A model generated the notes under the pieces. That model was not told where the DNA came from, made no database searches, and saw only the letters and a program-made list of their open reading frames with translations. 63,174 nucleotides of DNA from an uncultured Caulobacterales bacterium (GTDB lineage Bacteria; Pseudomonadota; Alphaproteobacteria; Caulobacterales; Caulobacteraceae). The DNA is taken from NCBI GenBank assembly GCA_903862425.1, contig CAIOYC010000042.1, forward strand, positions 1-63,174. Direction: 5' to 3'. Shown here one piece after another: positions 37,711-46,603 of this stretch; position 1 is the first letter of the stretch, and every line of letters starts with the position of its first letter. A program made the position numbers and the translations under genes.

Positions 37711-38914
37711 GCACGCCCCCGCCACCGACCCCCATGCGGCCATGCAGACGCCGCCGCACAAGCCGAAGAATCTGAAGCTGATCGGCCTGATCGCGCTGAT
37801 CGTCGCCATCGTGCTGGTGGCCATCGGCCTGATCGGCCGCGCCTCGGCCAATTCCAAGCTGAAGACCTGGACCAATGACCAGGCCACGCCCACCGTCGCC
37901 CTGGCCCCGGTGACCGGCGCGGCCGGCGCCGCCGACCTGACGCTTCCGGGCCAGGTGGAGGCCTTCAACACCGCCGACGTGAACGCCCGCGTAACCGGCT
38001 ATCTGAAGAGCTGGACGGCCGACATCGGCACGCGGGTCAAGGCGGGCCAGACCCTGGCCATCCTCGATGCGCCCGAGCTGAACCAGCAATTGCAGCAGGC
38101 CAAGGCCGACCTCGTCACCGCCCAGGCCAACGCAAAGCTCTCCGGCACCACCAACACCCGCTATCAGCAGCTGCTGAAGGACGAGGCGACCTCCAAGCAG
38201 GACGCGGACGAAAAGTCCGGCGACCTGGCGGCCAAGACCGCCCTGGTCGCCTCCGCTCAGGCCAATGTACGCCGCCTGGCCGAGACCTTCGGCTTCACCC
38301 GCATCACCGCGCCGTTCGATGGGGTGGTTACCGCGCGTAACGCCCAGCTCGGCCAGCTGGTCGCCACTGGCGCGCCGGCCACGCCGCTGTTCATGGTGGC
38401 CGACGACCGCAAGCTGCGCGTCTATGTGCGCGTGCCACAACCCTATATCGCCCAGCTGCGCATCGGCGAGACCGTGCAACTGACCGTGCCCGAATATGCC
38501 GGGCGTAGCTTCACCGCCGTCCTGGTGCGCACCTCCGACGCAGTGGACCGCACCAGCGGCACCCTGAACGCCGAATTGCAGATCGATAACGCCGACCACG
38601 CCCTGAAGCCCGGCGAGTACGCCACCGCCAAGTTCGCCATCAAGGCCCCGGCCCAGTCGGTCAGCCTGCCCTCCAGCGCCATCCTGTTCCGCGACACCGG
38701 CACCATGGTCGGCGTCGTCGGGCCGGACAACAAGGTCAGCCTGCGCAAGGTGATCATCGCCCGCGACCTCGGCGCCACGGTGGAAATCGGCTCGGGCCTC
38801 TCGCCCAGCGACAAGGTGGTGGACAACCCCGCCGACACGCTCACGGACGGTCAGGTCGTCCGCATCGCCCGGCCGGATCACGCCGAAGCCCCGGCTGGAG
38901 CCGCGCATGGTTGA
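37703..38914 (+). CDS. RND efflux periplasmic adaptor subunit
   Basis: A 403-residue membrane fusion protein that links the RND pump to the outer-membrane channel. The start at 37703 overlaps the pump gene by eight bases; a longer upstream frame is rejected because it lies inside the pump gene. A single membrane segment (about 28-48, LKLIGLIALIVAIVLVAIGLIG) is followed by lipoyl-like halves (VNARVTGYLKSWTADIGTRVKAGQTLAILDAPEL and ITAPFDGVVTARNAQLGQLV), an alpha-helical hairpin between them and a beta-barrel domain. It overlaps the outer-membrane channel gene by eight bases. Confidence 0.93.
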   Translation: MPEHAPATDPHAAMQTPPHKPKNLKLIGLIALIVAIVLVAIGLIGRASANSKLKTWTNDQATPTVALAPVTGAAGAADLTLPGQVEAFNTADVNARVTGYLKSWTADIGTRVKAGQTLAILDAPELNQQLQQAKADLVTAQANAKLSGTTNTRYQQLLKDEATSKQDADEKSGDLAAKTALVASAQANVRRLAETFGFTRITAPFDGVVTARNAQLGQLVATGAPATPLFMVADDRKLRVYVRVPQPYIAQLRIGETVQLTVPEYAGRSFTAVLVRTSDAVDRTSGTLNAELQIDNADHALKPGEYATAKFAIKAPAQSVSLPSSAILFRDTGTMVGVVGPDNKVSLRKVIIARDLGATVEIGSGLSPSDKVVDNPADTLTDGQVVRIARPDHAEAPAGAAHG

Positions 38915-40376
38915 TCGTCCCCTGCGGACTGCCGGGGCGCTGACCCTCGCGGGACTGCTGCTTTCCGCCTGCTCGTTCGCCCCCGAATATGCGACGCCCA
39001 GGCTGGCCGCGCCCCTGCCGCTCGAATTCAAGGAACTGGGGCCGTGGACGCCCGCCGCGCCATCCGATGCGGCCACGCGCGGGCCGTGGTGGAGCGTGTT
39101 CGGCGACGCCACGCTGAACGACCTCGAGACCCGGATCGAGACCGGCAATCCCGACCTCGCCGCCGCCCTGGCCCGCTACGACCAAGCCCGCGCCCTGGTC
39201 AGCCAGGCCCGCGCCAGCCAACTGCCCGAGGTCGACTTCGAGGGCCACGCCACCCGCAACCGCCAGTCGGACCAGAAGAAACTTCCCGGCGCGCCGACCT
39301 ATTTCAACGACAACCTCGTGGGCGGCGAGATCAGCTACGAGTTCGACCTGTGGGGCCGGGTGCGCAACACGGTGAAGGCCGAGCGCGGTCTGGCCCAGGC
39401 CAGCGCCGCCGATCTCGCCTCCGTGCGCCTCAGCCTGCAGGCCCAGCTGGCCTCCGCCTACCTGTCCATGCGGGCGCTCGACGCCGATAGCCGCGTGCTG
39501 GCGGACGCCACCAAGGCCTATCAGCGCGCGCTGGATCTCACCCAGGCGCGCTATAAGGACGGCGTCGCCACCGGCATCGATGTGGGTCGCGCGCGGACAC
39601 AGTTCGAGACCGCCAAGTCGCTGGAGGCCAGCACGCTCGGCTCGCGCGCCCTCTATGAACACGCCATCGCCAGCCTGGTTGGCCAGCCCGCCTCCACCTT
39701 CTCGCTTGCGGCGGACGAACATGCCTTCCCCACGCCGCCGAGCGTGCCGGTGACAGCCGCCTCGGGCCTGCTCCAGCGCCGACCCGATGTGGCGGCGGCG
39801 GAGCGTCGGGCCTTCGCCGCCAACGCCCAGATCGGCGTGGCGCGCGCCGCCTTCTTCCCCACCATCAGCCTCGACGCGGGCGGCGGGTTCGATACCGGGG
39901 GTGGGAACCTGCTGGCCACGGGCGCTTCGTACTGGACGCTCGGGCCGGCCGCCTTCCTGCCCTTGTTCGACGGCGGTCGCCGACGCGCCGTGGAGCGCCA
40001 GGCGAAGGCGGAGTTCGAGCAGGCCTCGGACAACTACAAGTCCGTGGTGCTGACCGCTTTCCAGCAGGTGGAGGACAATCTCGCCCTGTGCAACCGTCTC
40101 GCCATGGCGGCTCAAGCCGAAGCCGACGCGGCCGACGCTGCTGCGCATACGGAGGTGCTCGCCACGCGTCAGTACCGGGACGGCGCCACCACCTATCTCG
40201 ATGTGGTCACCGCCCAGACTGCGGCGCTGGACGCCAAGCGGTCGCTGATCAGCCTGAACAGCCAACGCCTGCAGGCCTCCGTCGCCCTCATCCGCGCCCT
40301 CGGCGGCGGCTGGTCTGCGCAGGATGGCGCCCGAGTGGCGGGCGCGCCGAGCGCCGCGCCGCGTTCGGGCGACTAG
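38907..40376 (+). CDS. NodT-family outer-membrane efflux lipoprotein
   Basis: A 489-residue TolC-like channel of the NodT/OprM family. The signal ends in a lipobox (LLLSACSFAPEY, Cys about 23), predicting a lipid-anchored protein. Two repeats of the OEP domain follow, with typical features: WWSVFGDATLNDLE, FDLWGRVRN, LQRRPDVAAAERR and FLPLFDGGRRR. It provides the exit duct for the RND pump encoded just upstream. The operon of pump, adaptor and channel is complete, and its substrates cannot be read from sequence. Confidence 0.93.
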   Translation: MVDRPLRTAGALTLAGLLLSACSFAPEYATPRLAAPLPLEFKELGPWTPAAPSDAATRGPWWSVFGDATLNDLETRIETGNPDLAAALARYDQARALVSQARASQLPEVDFEGHATRNRQSDQKKLPGAPTYFNDNLVGGEISYEFDLWGRVRNTVKAERGLAQASAADLASVRLSLQAQLASAYLSMRALDADSRVLADATKAYQRALDLTQARYKDGVATGIDVGRARTQFETAKSLEASTLGSRALYEHAIASLVGQPASTFSLAADEHAFPTPPSVPVTAASGLLQRRPDVAAAERRAFAANAQIGVARAAFFPTISLDAGGGFDTGGGNLLATGASYWTLGPAAFLPLFDGGRRRAVERQAKAEFEQASDNYKSVVLTAFQQVEDNLALCNRLAMAAQAEADAADAAAHTEVLATRQYRDGATTYLDVVTAQTAALDAKRSLISLNSQRLQASVALIRALGGGWSAQDGARVAGAPSAAPRSGD

Positions 40377-40400
40377 GCGGCAGGCCTTTGATACCTCTGG

Positions 40401-40934
40401 CTATCTAGGGCCGTCGGGCATGTCCTTGGGGCCGACCACCACGCCATTGCGGACCACGAGCGGCGCCCAGGACGCCATGAAGAAGCCGCGCGCGTCGATC
40501 GGGTAGGAGCGAGCGATCACGGGCTTGCCGTGCCGGCAGCGCCAGTCGAAGCGGGAATAGTGCGCGGTGGCGAAGTCGATATAGGGCTTGTTCGGCTCGT
40601 CCCGGCAGGTTTCCCGGATGCCTTTGGACGGGATTCGGCTGGCGTCCTTGATCGAACACCAGTCCCCGTCGGCGCTGTCCATGCAGACGAGCACGTGGCC
40701 GCCCATGCACCGCCATTTGGTGGGACCGTCCAGCTTCTTGATCTCCTCGGGGAGGGCGCCGGATCCAGGAAAATCGACGGTCAGGTGCGACGCGCAGAAG
40801 GCGACGACATCGGCGTACGGCAGGGCTGTTGCGGTTTGTGTCGTCGCCGCTTCGACCTTCGCCGGCCCTATCGCCGAACAGAGGGCGAGCGCCAGCGCCA
40901 CCTGTCCAGCGAGACCGCCGTTGGCACGCGCCAT
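40401..40934 (-). CDS. Cysteine-rich secreted protein, unknown
   Basis: A 177-residue protein. The start at 40934 overlaps the TGA of the upstream small gene (TGATG) and gives a signal peptide of about 30 residues (GQVALALALCSAIGPAKVEA). The mature part has six cysteines: AFCASH, WRCMGG, VLVCMDS, DWCSIKD, ETCRDEP and DWRCRHG. This predicts disulfide bonds in the periplasm. No family is recognised. The arrangement suggests co-translation with the 74-residue protein. Confidence 0.7.
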   Translation of the reverse strand: MARANGGLAGQVALALALCSAIGPAKVEAATTQTATALPYADVVAFCASHLTVDFPGSGALPEEIKKLDGPTKWRCMGGHVLVCMDSADGDWCSIKDASRIPSKGIRETCRDEPNKPYIDFATAHYSRFDWRCRHGKPVIARSYPIDARGFFMASWAPLVVRNGVVVGPKDMPDGPR

Positions 40935-41158
40935 CAGTGGTGGCGGGTCGGGTGGATCGTGCGGCGTCGGGCCAGCTCGTCGTGCACCTTGTAGAGGCGG
41001 CCTCTCGCGGTGCGGGGCGCGGCGCTGATCTGCTGCAGCACCCATTCGATGGCCTGCGCGCCATAGATGTGCTCGAGATGGTCGGCCTCGTTCGATACCG
41101 CCCATTGGTTTCGGGCGACAGGATCGAGTAGACGGGAGCGTCGCAGGCCATTGAACAT
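40934..41158 (-). CDS. Small protein (74 aa), unknown
   Basis: A 74-residue basic protein, soluble by appearance (MFNGLRRSRLLDPVARNQ, then EADHLEHIYGAQAIEWVLQQISAAPRTARGRLYKVHDELARRR). A central segment looks helical with a basic end. Its TGA overlaps the ATG of the secreted protein downstream. No family is recognised. It is divergent from the gene at 41273, with a CtrA-like box in the gap. Confidence 0.55.
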   Translation of the reverse strand: MFNGLRRSRLLDPVARNQWAVSNEADHLEHIYGAQAIEWVLQQISAAPRTARGRLYKVHDELARRRTIHPTRHH

Positions 41159-41183
41159 GTCGAAAAATATCGAACCGACATGG

Positions 41184-41198
41184 TTAAAGACGCGTTAC
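41184..41198. promoter_or_regulatory. Candidate CtrA-binding box
   Basis: TTAA-N7-TTAC lies in the gap between divergent genes starting at 41158 and 41273. It differs at one base from the TTAA-N7-TTAA consensus known for the alphaproteobacterial cell-cycle regulator CtrA. The surrounding DNA is AT-rich. The site is plausible but unproven. Confidence 0.35.
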
Positions 41199-41272
41199 AC
41201 CTCACTATTTTGTCAAAACCGATCCGCCCGAAAAATTTTCCGCAATGTCGCAAAAGCGCCGTTGTGACTGTT

Positions 41273-41599
41273 ATGAAGACATCAATGACCCTCACCGACC
41301 ATCTCGACATCCAGGGCGCCTCCGGTACGCGATACCGGTTCCGGCGCGTGCAGAATCCTTCGGCCCTTCCGGCGGAAGGCGGCAACTTCCTCTACGTGAA
41401 GGAGGGCGCTGACGGGGTCGTGGTCATCGGCTCCGGCGCCAGCGAGACCCTGCATCAGGCGCACGATCTGTGGAAGCAGGCGGTGGAGCGGCACGGCGCC
41501 GAGGCCATCTATGTCCGCCTCAATATCGGCCGCGCCCAGCGCCTGCGCGAGCACGAGGACATCGCCGCCGAGAACGGCCCGGACATGCAGATCATCTAG
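41273..41599 (+). CDS. Small cytoplasmic protein (108 aa), unknown
   Basis: A protein of about 108 residues, with a start at 41273 or 41285 (MTLTDHLDIQG). A compact fold is suggested by RYRFRRVQNPSALPAEGGNFLYVKEGADGVVVIGSGASETLHQAHDLWKQAVERHGAEAIYVRLNIGRAQRLREHEDIAAEN. The pattern looks like a small stress- or division-associated alphaproteobacterial protein, but no family is certain. It has no signal or membrane segment. The CtrA-like site upstream hints at cell-cycle control, which is inference. Confidence 0.65.
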   Translation: MKTSMTLTDHLDIQGASGTRYRFRRVQNPSALPAEGGNFLYVKEGADGVVVIGSGASETLHQAHDLWKQAVERHGAEAIYVRLNIGRAQRLREHEDIAAENGPDMQII

Positions 41600-41626
41600 G
41601 CGCGCGATCGACGCGTCGCCGTTCGG

Positions 41627-41926
41627 CCGGACATCGGAGTCCGGCGAGATGGACTCTGTCCGCCTCGCAAGCCATTGTCGATACAGCGTTATTCTCAACC
41701 GCCGGACTCTCCGGACTCTTTTGCACGAGTCCGGCCAAGCATTCCTATGAATACGCCTGTAGCCGTTTTGCCATTGGTCATGGCCGCCCGTTTTGGCCAT
41801 TGACGGGCGTTGAAATCGTCCGGGGCACTGGACGCGGCGGGCGTCTCCGAGCAGATGAGACCGCAGCGGTTCGTTCTCTGAGCCGCACGCCCCGTCGCCT
41901 GCCTCTCTGCCCGAAGAGTTCCGCCC
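41627..41926 (+). promoter_or_regulatory. Highly self-complementary leuB leader
   Basis: This gap upstream of leuB has no gene, but many mutually complementary segments. A hairpin (41626-41632 with 41639-41645) lies near its left end. A perfect nine-base tandem repeat (CCGGACTCT at 41702-41710 and 41711-41719) can pair with GAGTCCGG at 41727-41734 or at 41637-41644. Further down, ATGGCC/GGCCAT (41780-41785 with 41795-41800) interleaves with CGCCCGT/ACGGGCG (41785-41791 with 41803-41809). The alternative pairings resemble an attenuator or other RNA switch for leucine synthesis. Confidence 0.45.
41747..41803 (+). other. Possible 18-residue leader peptide
   Basis: The short frame encodes MNTPVAVLPLVMAARFGH and ends inside the interleaved stems of the leuB leader. 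It contains two Leu (both rare TTG codons) and three Val codons, as might suit a branched-chain amino-acid leader. There is no convincing ribosome-binding site and no run of Leu codons, so it may be chance. Confidence 0.25.
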
Positions 41927-43009
41927 ATGTCCAAAATCCTGCTCCTCCCTGGCGACGGTATTGGTCCGGAGGTCGCCGTCGAGATCGAGCGCGTCATCGC
42001 CGTGCTGAACCGGGACTTCGGCCTGGGGGCCGAGATCGAGCATGATCTGCTGGGCGGGGTTTCCATCGACGCGCACGGCGTGCCCCTGACCGACGCGGCG
42101 CTGGCCAAGGCCAGGGCCTCCGACGCGGTGATCATGGGCGCGGTCGGCGGGCCCAAATGGGCCAAGGTCGACTACGCCATCCGGCCCGAACAGGGGCTGC
42201 TCAACCTGCGCTCAGGCCTCGGCCTTTACGCCAATCTGCGCCCGGCCCTTTGCTACGCCGCCCTCGCCGACGCCTCTACCCTGAAGCGCGAGGTGATCGA
42301 GGGGCTCGACATCGTCATCGTCCGCGAACTGATCGGCGGGGTCTATTTCGGCCATCCGCGGGGGATCGAGACCCTGCCCGACGGCCAGCGCCGGGGCGTC
42401 AACACCCAGGTCTACACCACCTCCGAGATCGTCCGCATCGCGCGCTCCGCCTTCGAACTGGCCCGCCAGCGCTCGGGTAAGGTCTGCTCGGCGGAGAAGG
42501 CCAATGTGATGGAATCGGGCCTCCTCTGGCGCGAGGAGGTTACGAGGCTCCACGACGCCGAGTATCCCGATATCGCTCTCACCCACATGTACGCCGACAA
42601 CTGCGCCATGCAGCTGGTGCGCGCGCCCAAGCAGTTCGACGTCATCGTCACCGACAACCTGTTCGGCGATATCCTGTCCGACGCCGCCGCCATGCTCACT
42701 GGATCGTTGGGCATGCTGCCGTCGGCTGCGCTGGGCGAGCCTGGCAAGCCGGGCCTGTACGAGCCTATCCACGGCTCCGCGCCGGATATCGCGGGCAAGG
42801 GCGTGGCCAATCCCTGCGCCGCCATCCTCAGCCTCGCCATGGCTCTGCGCCTGCAGCTCGGCCGCGCCGACCTGGCCGACAAGGTCGAGGCGGCGGTGGG
42901 CAAGGCCCTCGATGACGGCTATCGCACCGCCGACCTGATCGGCGAGGGCGAGGTCAAGCGCGTGGGGACGACGGGCATGGGCGAGGCGATCGCGGAGCGG
43001 CTGGCATGA
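41927..43009 (+). CDS. leuB: 3-isopropylmalate dehydrogenase
   Basis: A 360-residue NAD-dependent enzyme of leucine biosynthesis that oxidises and decarboxylates 3-isopropylmalate. Signatures include [11 protein letters not shown] at the N-terminus, the substrate arginines in [24 protein letters not shown] and the metal/cofactor segment [26 protein letters not shown], with [16 protein letters not shown] following. The gene is not next to leuCD. Its TGA overlaps the ATG of a ferredoxin reductase by four bases, an unusual partner. The structured leader upstream may regulate it. Confidence 0.95.
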   Translation: MSKILLLPGDGIGPEVAVEIERVIAVLNRDFGLGAEIEHDLLGGVSIDAHGVPLTDAALAKARASDAVIMGAVGGPKWAKVDYAIRPEQGLLNLRSGLGLYANLRPALCYAALADASTLKREVIEGLDIVIVRELIGGVYFGHPRGIETLPDGQRRGVNTQVYTTSEIVRIARSAFELARQRSGKVCSAEKANVMESGLLWREEVTRLHDAEYPDIALTHMYADNCAMQLVRAPKQFDVIVTDNLFGDILSDAAAMLTGSLGMLPSAALGEPGKPGLYEPIHGSAPDIAGKGVANPCAAILSLAMALRLQLGRADLADKVEAAVGKALDDGYRTADLIGEGEVKRVGTTGMGEAIAERLA

Positions 43010-44247
43010 CCGGCAATCCCATCCTTGGACCCGTCGTGATCGTCGGCGCGGGGCATGCGGGCGGATCGGCCGCCGCCTTCCTGCGCCAGTACGGCTATGA
43101 GGGCCGCATCGTCCTGATCGGCGACGAGCCTATCGCCCCCTATCAACGCCCGCCGCTCTCCAAGGCCTACCTCAAGGGCGAGAGCGATGCCGAATCGCTG
43201 AAACTTCGCCCCGATGACTTCTATGTAGACGCCGCCATCGAGGCTCACTGGGGCACCCGGGTGGAAGCCATCGACCGCTCGGCCAAGGTCGTGCAGCTGC
43301 AGGGTGGGGAGACCATCGCCTATGGCCGGCTGATCCTCGCCACCGGCTCGCGCGCGCGTCGCCTGCCCATGCCCGGTGCGGACCTGAAGGGCGTGCATGC
43401 CATGCGTACCTTGGCCGATGCGGAAGATTTCAAAAGCGCTCTTGGACCCGGCAAGCGCCTGCTGGTGGTCGGCGGCGGCTATATCGGGCTGGAGGCCGCC
43501 GCCTCGGCCCGCGCCCTCGGCGCCGACGCCATCATCCTTGAGCGCGAGGGCCGCTGCCTTCAGCGCGTGGCGTCGCAGGCCCTGTCCACCTTCTTCGAGG
43601 CCTATCATCGTGCGCGCGGGGTGGAGATCCGCACCCGCGTCGGCCTGACCTCACTCGAGGGCGACGAGCACCACCACGTGGTCGCCGCCCGGCTGGCGGA
43701 TGGCGAAACCATCCCCTGTACCGCCGCCCTGATCGGCGTCGGTGGCGAGCCCATCGACGAGCTGGCCCTGGCCGCCGGGCTGGACTGCGATGGGGGCGTG
43801 GTGGTCGACCATGAGGCGCGCACCTCCGATCCCGACATCTTCGCCATCGGCGACGTCACGCGCCGCCCGCTGCCGGTGTATGGAGACCGGATGATGCGGC
43901 TGGAGAGCGTGCCCAACGCGCTGGAGCAGGCCAAGCAGGCGGCCTCGGCCATCACCGGTCACGCCCCGCCGCCGCCCGAGGTCCCGTGGTTCTGGTCGGA
44001 TCAGTTCGACATCAAGCTCCAGATCGCCGGCGTGCCCTTCGCCGCCGACGACATCGTGGTGCGCGGCGATCCGACCAGGCCCGGTTTCGCCGTCTACCAC
44101 CTGGAGGGAACGCGCATCCGGGCGGTGGAGGCGGTGAACTCGCCGCCGGACTTCATGTGGGGCAAACAGCAGATCGCCCGTCCGCATGCGGTGGACAAGG
44201 CCAAGCTCGCCGACCCCGGCGTGCCGATCAAGACCGTCCTGGCCTGA
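43006..44247 (+). CDS. FAD-dependent ferredoxin/rubredoxin reductase
   Basis: A 413-residue NADH-dependent flavoprotein of the ThcD/CamA-like group. Two dinucleotide folds are clear: [20 protein letters not shown] (FAD) and [21 protein letters not shown] (NADH). The [10 protein letters not shown] motif closes the FAD site, and the C-terminal [16 protein letters not shown] segment is typical of P450-associated ferredoxin reductases. It could supply electrons to the P450 at 32017-33363 through a ferredoxin. It overlaps leuB by four bases (ATGA), so both are probably expressed together. Confidence 0.9.
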   Translation: MTGNPILGPVVIVGAGHAGGSAAAFLRQYGYEGRIVLIGDEPIAPYQRPPLSKAYLKGESDAESLKLRPDDFYVDAAIEAHWGTRVEAIDRSAKVVQLQGGETIAYGRLILATGSRARRLPMPGADLKGVHAMRTLADAEDFKSALGPGKRLLVVGGGYIGLEAAASARALGADAIILEREGRCLQRVASQALSTFFEAYHRARGVEIRTRVGLTSLEGDEHHHVVAARLADGETIPCTAALIGVGGEPIDELALAAGLDCDGGVVVDHEARTSDPDIFAIGDVTRRPLPVYGDRMMRLESVPNALEQAKQAASAITGHAPPPPEVPWFWSDQFDIKLQIAGVPFAADDIVVRGDPTRPGFAVYHLEGTRIRAVEAVNSPPDFMWGKQQIARPHAVDKAKLADPGVPIKTVLA

Positions 44248-44271
44248 GCTGGGAGGGCCCCGGCTCAGGCC
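44241..44271. terminator. Bidirectional hairpin between convergent genes
   Basis: A perfect nine-base stem (GGCCTGAGC at 44241-44249 with GCTCAGGCC at 44263-44271) spans the stop of the ferredoxin reductase and faces the end of the thiolase at 44278. It lacks a T-tract but is well placed to stop transcription from both sides. Confidence 0.5.
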
Positions 44272-44277
44272 TAGGGG

Positions 44278-45516
44278 TCACATCCGCTCGATGATGATGG
44301 CGGGGGCCATGCCGCCGGCGGCGCACATGGTGACGAGGCCGCGCTTCAGATTGCGCCGCTCAAGCTCATCGAGGACCGTGCCGATCAGGATCGAGCCGGT
44401 GGCGCCGATGGGATGGCCGAGCGCCATGGCGCCGCCGTTCACGTTCACCTTGTTGCGGTCGAGCTTCAGGTCGCGGATGAACTTCTCCGCCACCACGGCG
44501 AAGGCCTCGTTGATCTCCCACAGGTCGATGTCATCGACCGTAAGGCCCGCCTTCTCCAGCACCTTCTTCGCCGCCGGAACCGGGGCGTTCAGCATCAGGG
44601 TCGGGCTGTCGCCCACATTGGCGGTGGCGATCACCCGCGCGCGAGGCTTGAGCCCGTGTTTCTTGGCGTAGTCCGGCGAGGCCAGCAGGATAGCGGCGGC
44701 GCCATCCACCACGCCCGACGAATTGCCCGCATGGTGGATGTGCTGGATCTTCAGGTCCGGGTGCTTCTCGCGGATCAGGCCGCCATAGGTCGTGCCCTTG
44801 TCGTCCAGGGGGAAGTCGGCCATGGCGGCGAAGGAGGGCTTCAGCGCCGCGAGGCCCTCGGCGGTGGTCTGCGGACGGGGGAACTCGTCCTTGTCGAGCG
44901 CCACCGAGCCGTCCTCGCGATAGACCGGCACGATGCTCTTGTCGAAGCGGCCCTCGGCCATGGCCACGGCGGCGCGCTGCTGGCTGACGAGGGCCAGGGC
45001 GTCCACGTCCTCGCGGGTGATGCCCTCCAGAGTGGCGATGGCGTCAGCGCAAACCCCCTGGTGCGATTGGGGATGCTTGGCGCGCAGGCTCAGGTTCCCG
45101 CTGTCCATCATCGGCGGCGACGAGGGGTCGGCGCTGGAGGCGGTGTAGGACATCATCTCGGTGCCGCCGGCGATGACCAGATCCTCCATGCCCGACATGA
45201 TCTGGGCGGCGGCGAGGTTCACCGTGGTGATGCCCGAGCCGCAGAAGCGGTCCAGCGTCACGCCCGAGGCCTTGACGTCATAGCCCGCGTCCAGCGCCGC
45301 CATGCGGCCGAGGTCGCCGCCCTGCTTGCCGCGCTGGGAGGAGGTGCCCCAGATGATGTCGTCCACCTCGGCGGTGTTCAGGTTGTTGCGCTCGGCCAGG
45401 GCCTTCAGCACCGTGGCCGCCAAGTGTTGTGGATGGTGTTCGGCCAGGGCGCCCTTGCCCACCTTGCCGATGCCGCGCGGGGTACGCACCGCGTCGATGA
45501 TCCAAGCCTCGCCCAT
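44278..45516 (-). CDS. Acetyl-CoA C-acetyltransferase (thiolase), third copy
   Basis: A 412-residue thiolase distinct from the tandem pair near the left end. Cys92 in LDRFCGSG is the nucleophile, GGAMALGHPIGATGS carries the His, and the final Cys is in MCAAGGMAPAIIIERM. The insertion of GDLGRMAALDAGYD and the SSQRGKQGG stretch are typical of acetyl-CoA acetyltransferases associated with lipid or steroid degradation in alphaproteobacteria. It lies divergent from the phosphotransferase/acyl-CoA dehydrogenase operon, with which it probably acts. Confidence 0.93.
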   Translation of the reverse strand: MGEAWIIDAVRTPRGIGKVGKGALAEHHPQHLAATVLKALAERNNLNTAEVDDIIWGTSSQRGKQGGDLGRMAALDAGYDVKASGVTLDRFCGSGITTVNLAAAQIMSGMEDLVIAGGTEMMSYTASSADPSSPPMMDSGNLSLRAKHPQSHQGVCADAIATLEGITREDVDALALVSQQRAAVAMAEGRFDKSIVPVYREDGSVALDKDEFPRPQTTAEGLAALKPSFAAMADFPLDDKGTTYGGLIREKHPDLKIQHIHHAGNSSGVVDGAAAILLASPDYAKKHGLKPRARVIATANVGDSPTLMLNAPVPAAKKVLEKAGLTVDDIDLWEINEAFAVVAEKFIRDLKLDRNKVNVNGGAMALGHPIGATGSILIGTVLDELERRNLKRGLVTMCAAGGMAPAIIIERM

Positions 45517-45601
45517 GGTCCAAGCTCCCGTTACGGCAGGTCGTCTCGCCCGCGTTTATGCTTGATGGGTAGGCACAGAGGTGCGTTTAATCAATCGGAT
45601 A

Positions 45602-46603
45602 ATGGCCGAGCCCCCTTCATCGAGCCTGTCTTTGTCGGCGCTTGAGCGTCTCGCACCCCGGCTCGCCCCGGGTGACGTAACGGTAGCCAACCTCAAGCGT
45701 CTGTCCGCCGGGGCGTCCCAGGAACTGTGGCGTTTCGAGCTGGTCAGCGAGGCTGGCGAGGTCACGCCGGTGATCATCCGCCGCGCGCCTGGCGGCGCCC
45801 GGCAGTCGGCAATCACTGTGGGTCTGGAGGCGGAAGCGGCGATCATGCGTGTGGCCGCAGACAGCGATGTTCCCGTACCGCGCATCCGCCATGTGTTCGA
45901 ACCGGCCGATGGACTGGGACGCGGCTTCGTCATGGACGTGGTGGAGGGCGAGACTCTCGGCCACCGCATCGCCACCTCGCCCGCCCTCGCGGAGGCGCGC
46001 ACCCGCCTGGCCCATGAGTGCGGCGCGGCGCTGGCTCGCATCCATGCGCTGCCGCTGGACCGCCTTCCGCCGCTCAAGGCCGCGACGCCTGCCGAACTTG
46101 TGGCGGTGTGGGAGGCCTCTTACCGTGCGTCGGGCCGCGTGCGGCCGGTGTTCGAACTGGCCTTCCACTGGCTGGAGACCAACCTGCCGCCGCCGCGTGC
46201 GCCGGTCCTGCTGCACGGGGATTTTCGTAACGGCAACCTGATGGTCGGCCCCGATGGCCTGCGCGCCGTCCTGGACTGGGAGCTGGCGCACCTCGGTGAT
46301 CCGGCGGAGGAGTTCGGCTGGATCTGCGTCCCCTCCTGGCGCTTCGGCCAGCTCGACATGCCCGTGGGCGGGTTCGGGTCACGCGAAGACATGATCGCCG
46401 GATATGAGGCGGCGGGCGGCGGGGTGGTGGATCGGGCGGCCCTGCAATGGTGGGACATCTTCGGCGTGATCCGCTGGGGCATCATGTGCGCCGGCATGCC
46501 AGCGGCCTTCCGCGGCGCTGACCCGAGCGTCGAGCGTGCGGTGATCGCGCGCCGCGCCTCCGAGACCGAGATCGACCTCCTGCGTCTTCTGGAAACGGCG
46601 TGA
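45602..46603 (+). CDS. APH-family phosphotransferase (acyl-CoA-dehydrogenase associated)
   Basis: A kinase-fold protein of about 333 residues of the aminoglycoside-phosphotransferase family. ATP-binding N-lobe residues (LSAGASQELWRFELV, IIRRAPGG) are followed by the catalytic loop HGDFRNGNLMV and the metal-binding LDWELAHLGDP. Genes of this group usually sit next to acyl-CoA dehydrogenases, and the substrate is unknown; drug resistance is unlikely. The ATG at 45602 is preferred for the N-terminus, but a GTG at 45581 is possible. Its TGA overlaps the ATG of the DUF6285 gene. Confidence 0.85.
   Translation: MAEPPSSSLSLSALERLAPRLAPGDVTVANLKRLSAGASQELWRFELVSEAGEVTPVIIRRAPGGARQSAITVGLEAEAAIMRVAADSDVPVPRIRHVFEPADGLGRGFVMDVVEGETLGHRIATSPALAEARTRLAHECGAALARIHALPLDRLPPLKAATPAELVAVWEASYRASGRVRPVFELAFHWLETNLPPPRAPVLLHGDFRNGNLMVGPDGLRAVLDWELAHLGDPAEEFGWICVPSWRFGQLDMPVGGFGSREDMIAGYEAAGGGVVDRAALQWWDIFGVIRWGIMCAGMPAAFRGADPSVERAVIARRASETEIDLLRLLETA

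Noticed and set aside
35023-37971. Minus-strand frame of 982 codons opposite the RND pump
   Set aside because: Its composition is the antisense image of the pump gene (Gly, His, Arg, Asp, Gln-rich) and no domain is seen.
45602-46603. Aminoglycoside resistance kinase
   Set aside because: The fold is shared, but its overlap with DUF6285 and an acyl-CoA dehydrogenase points to a metabolic role.
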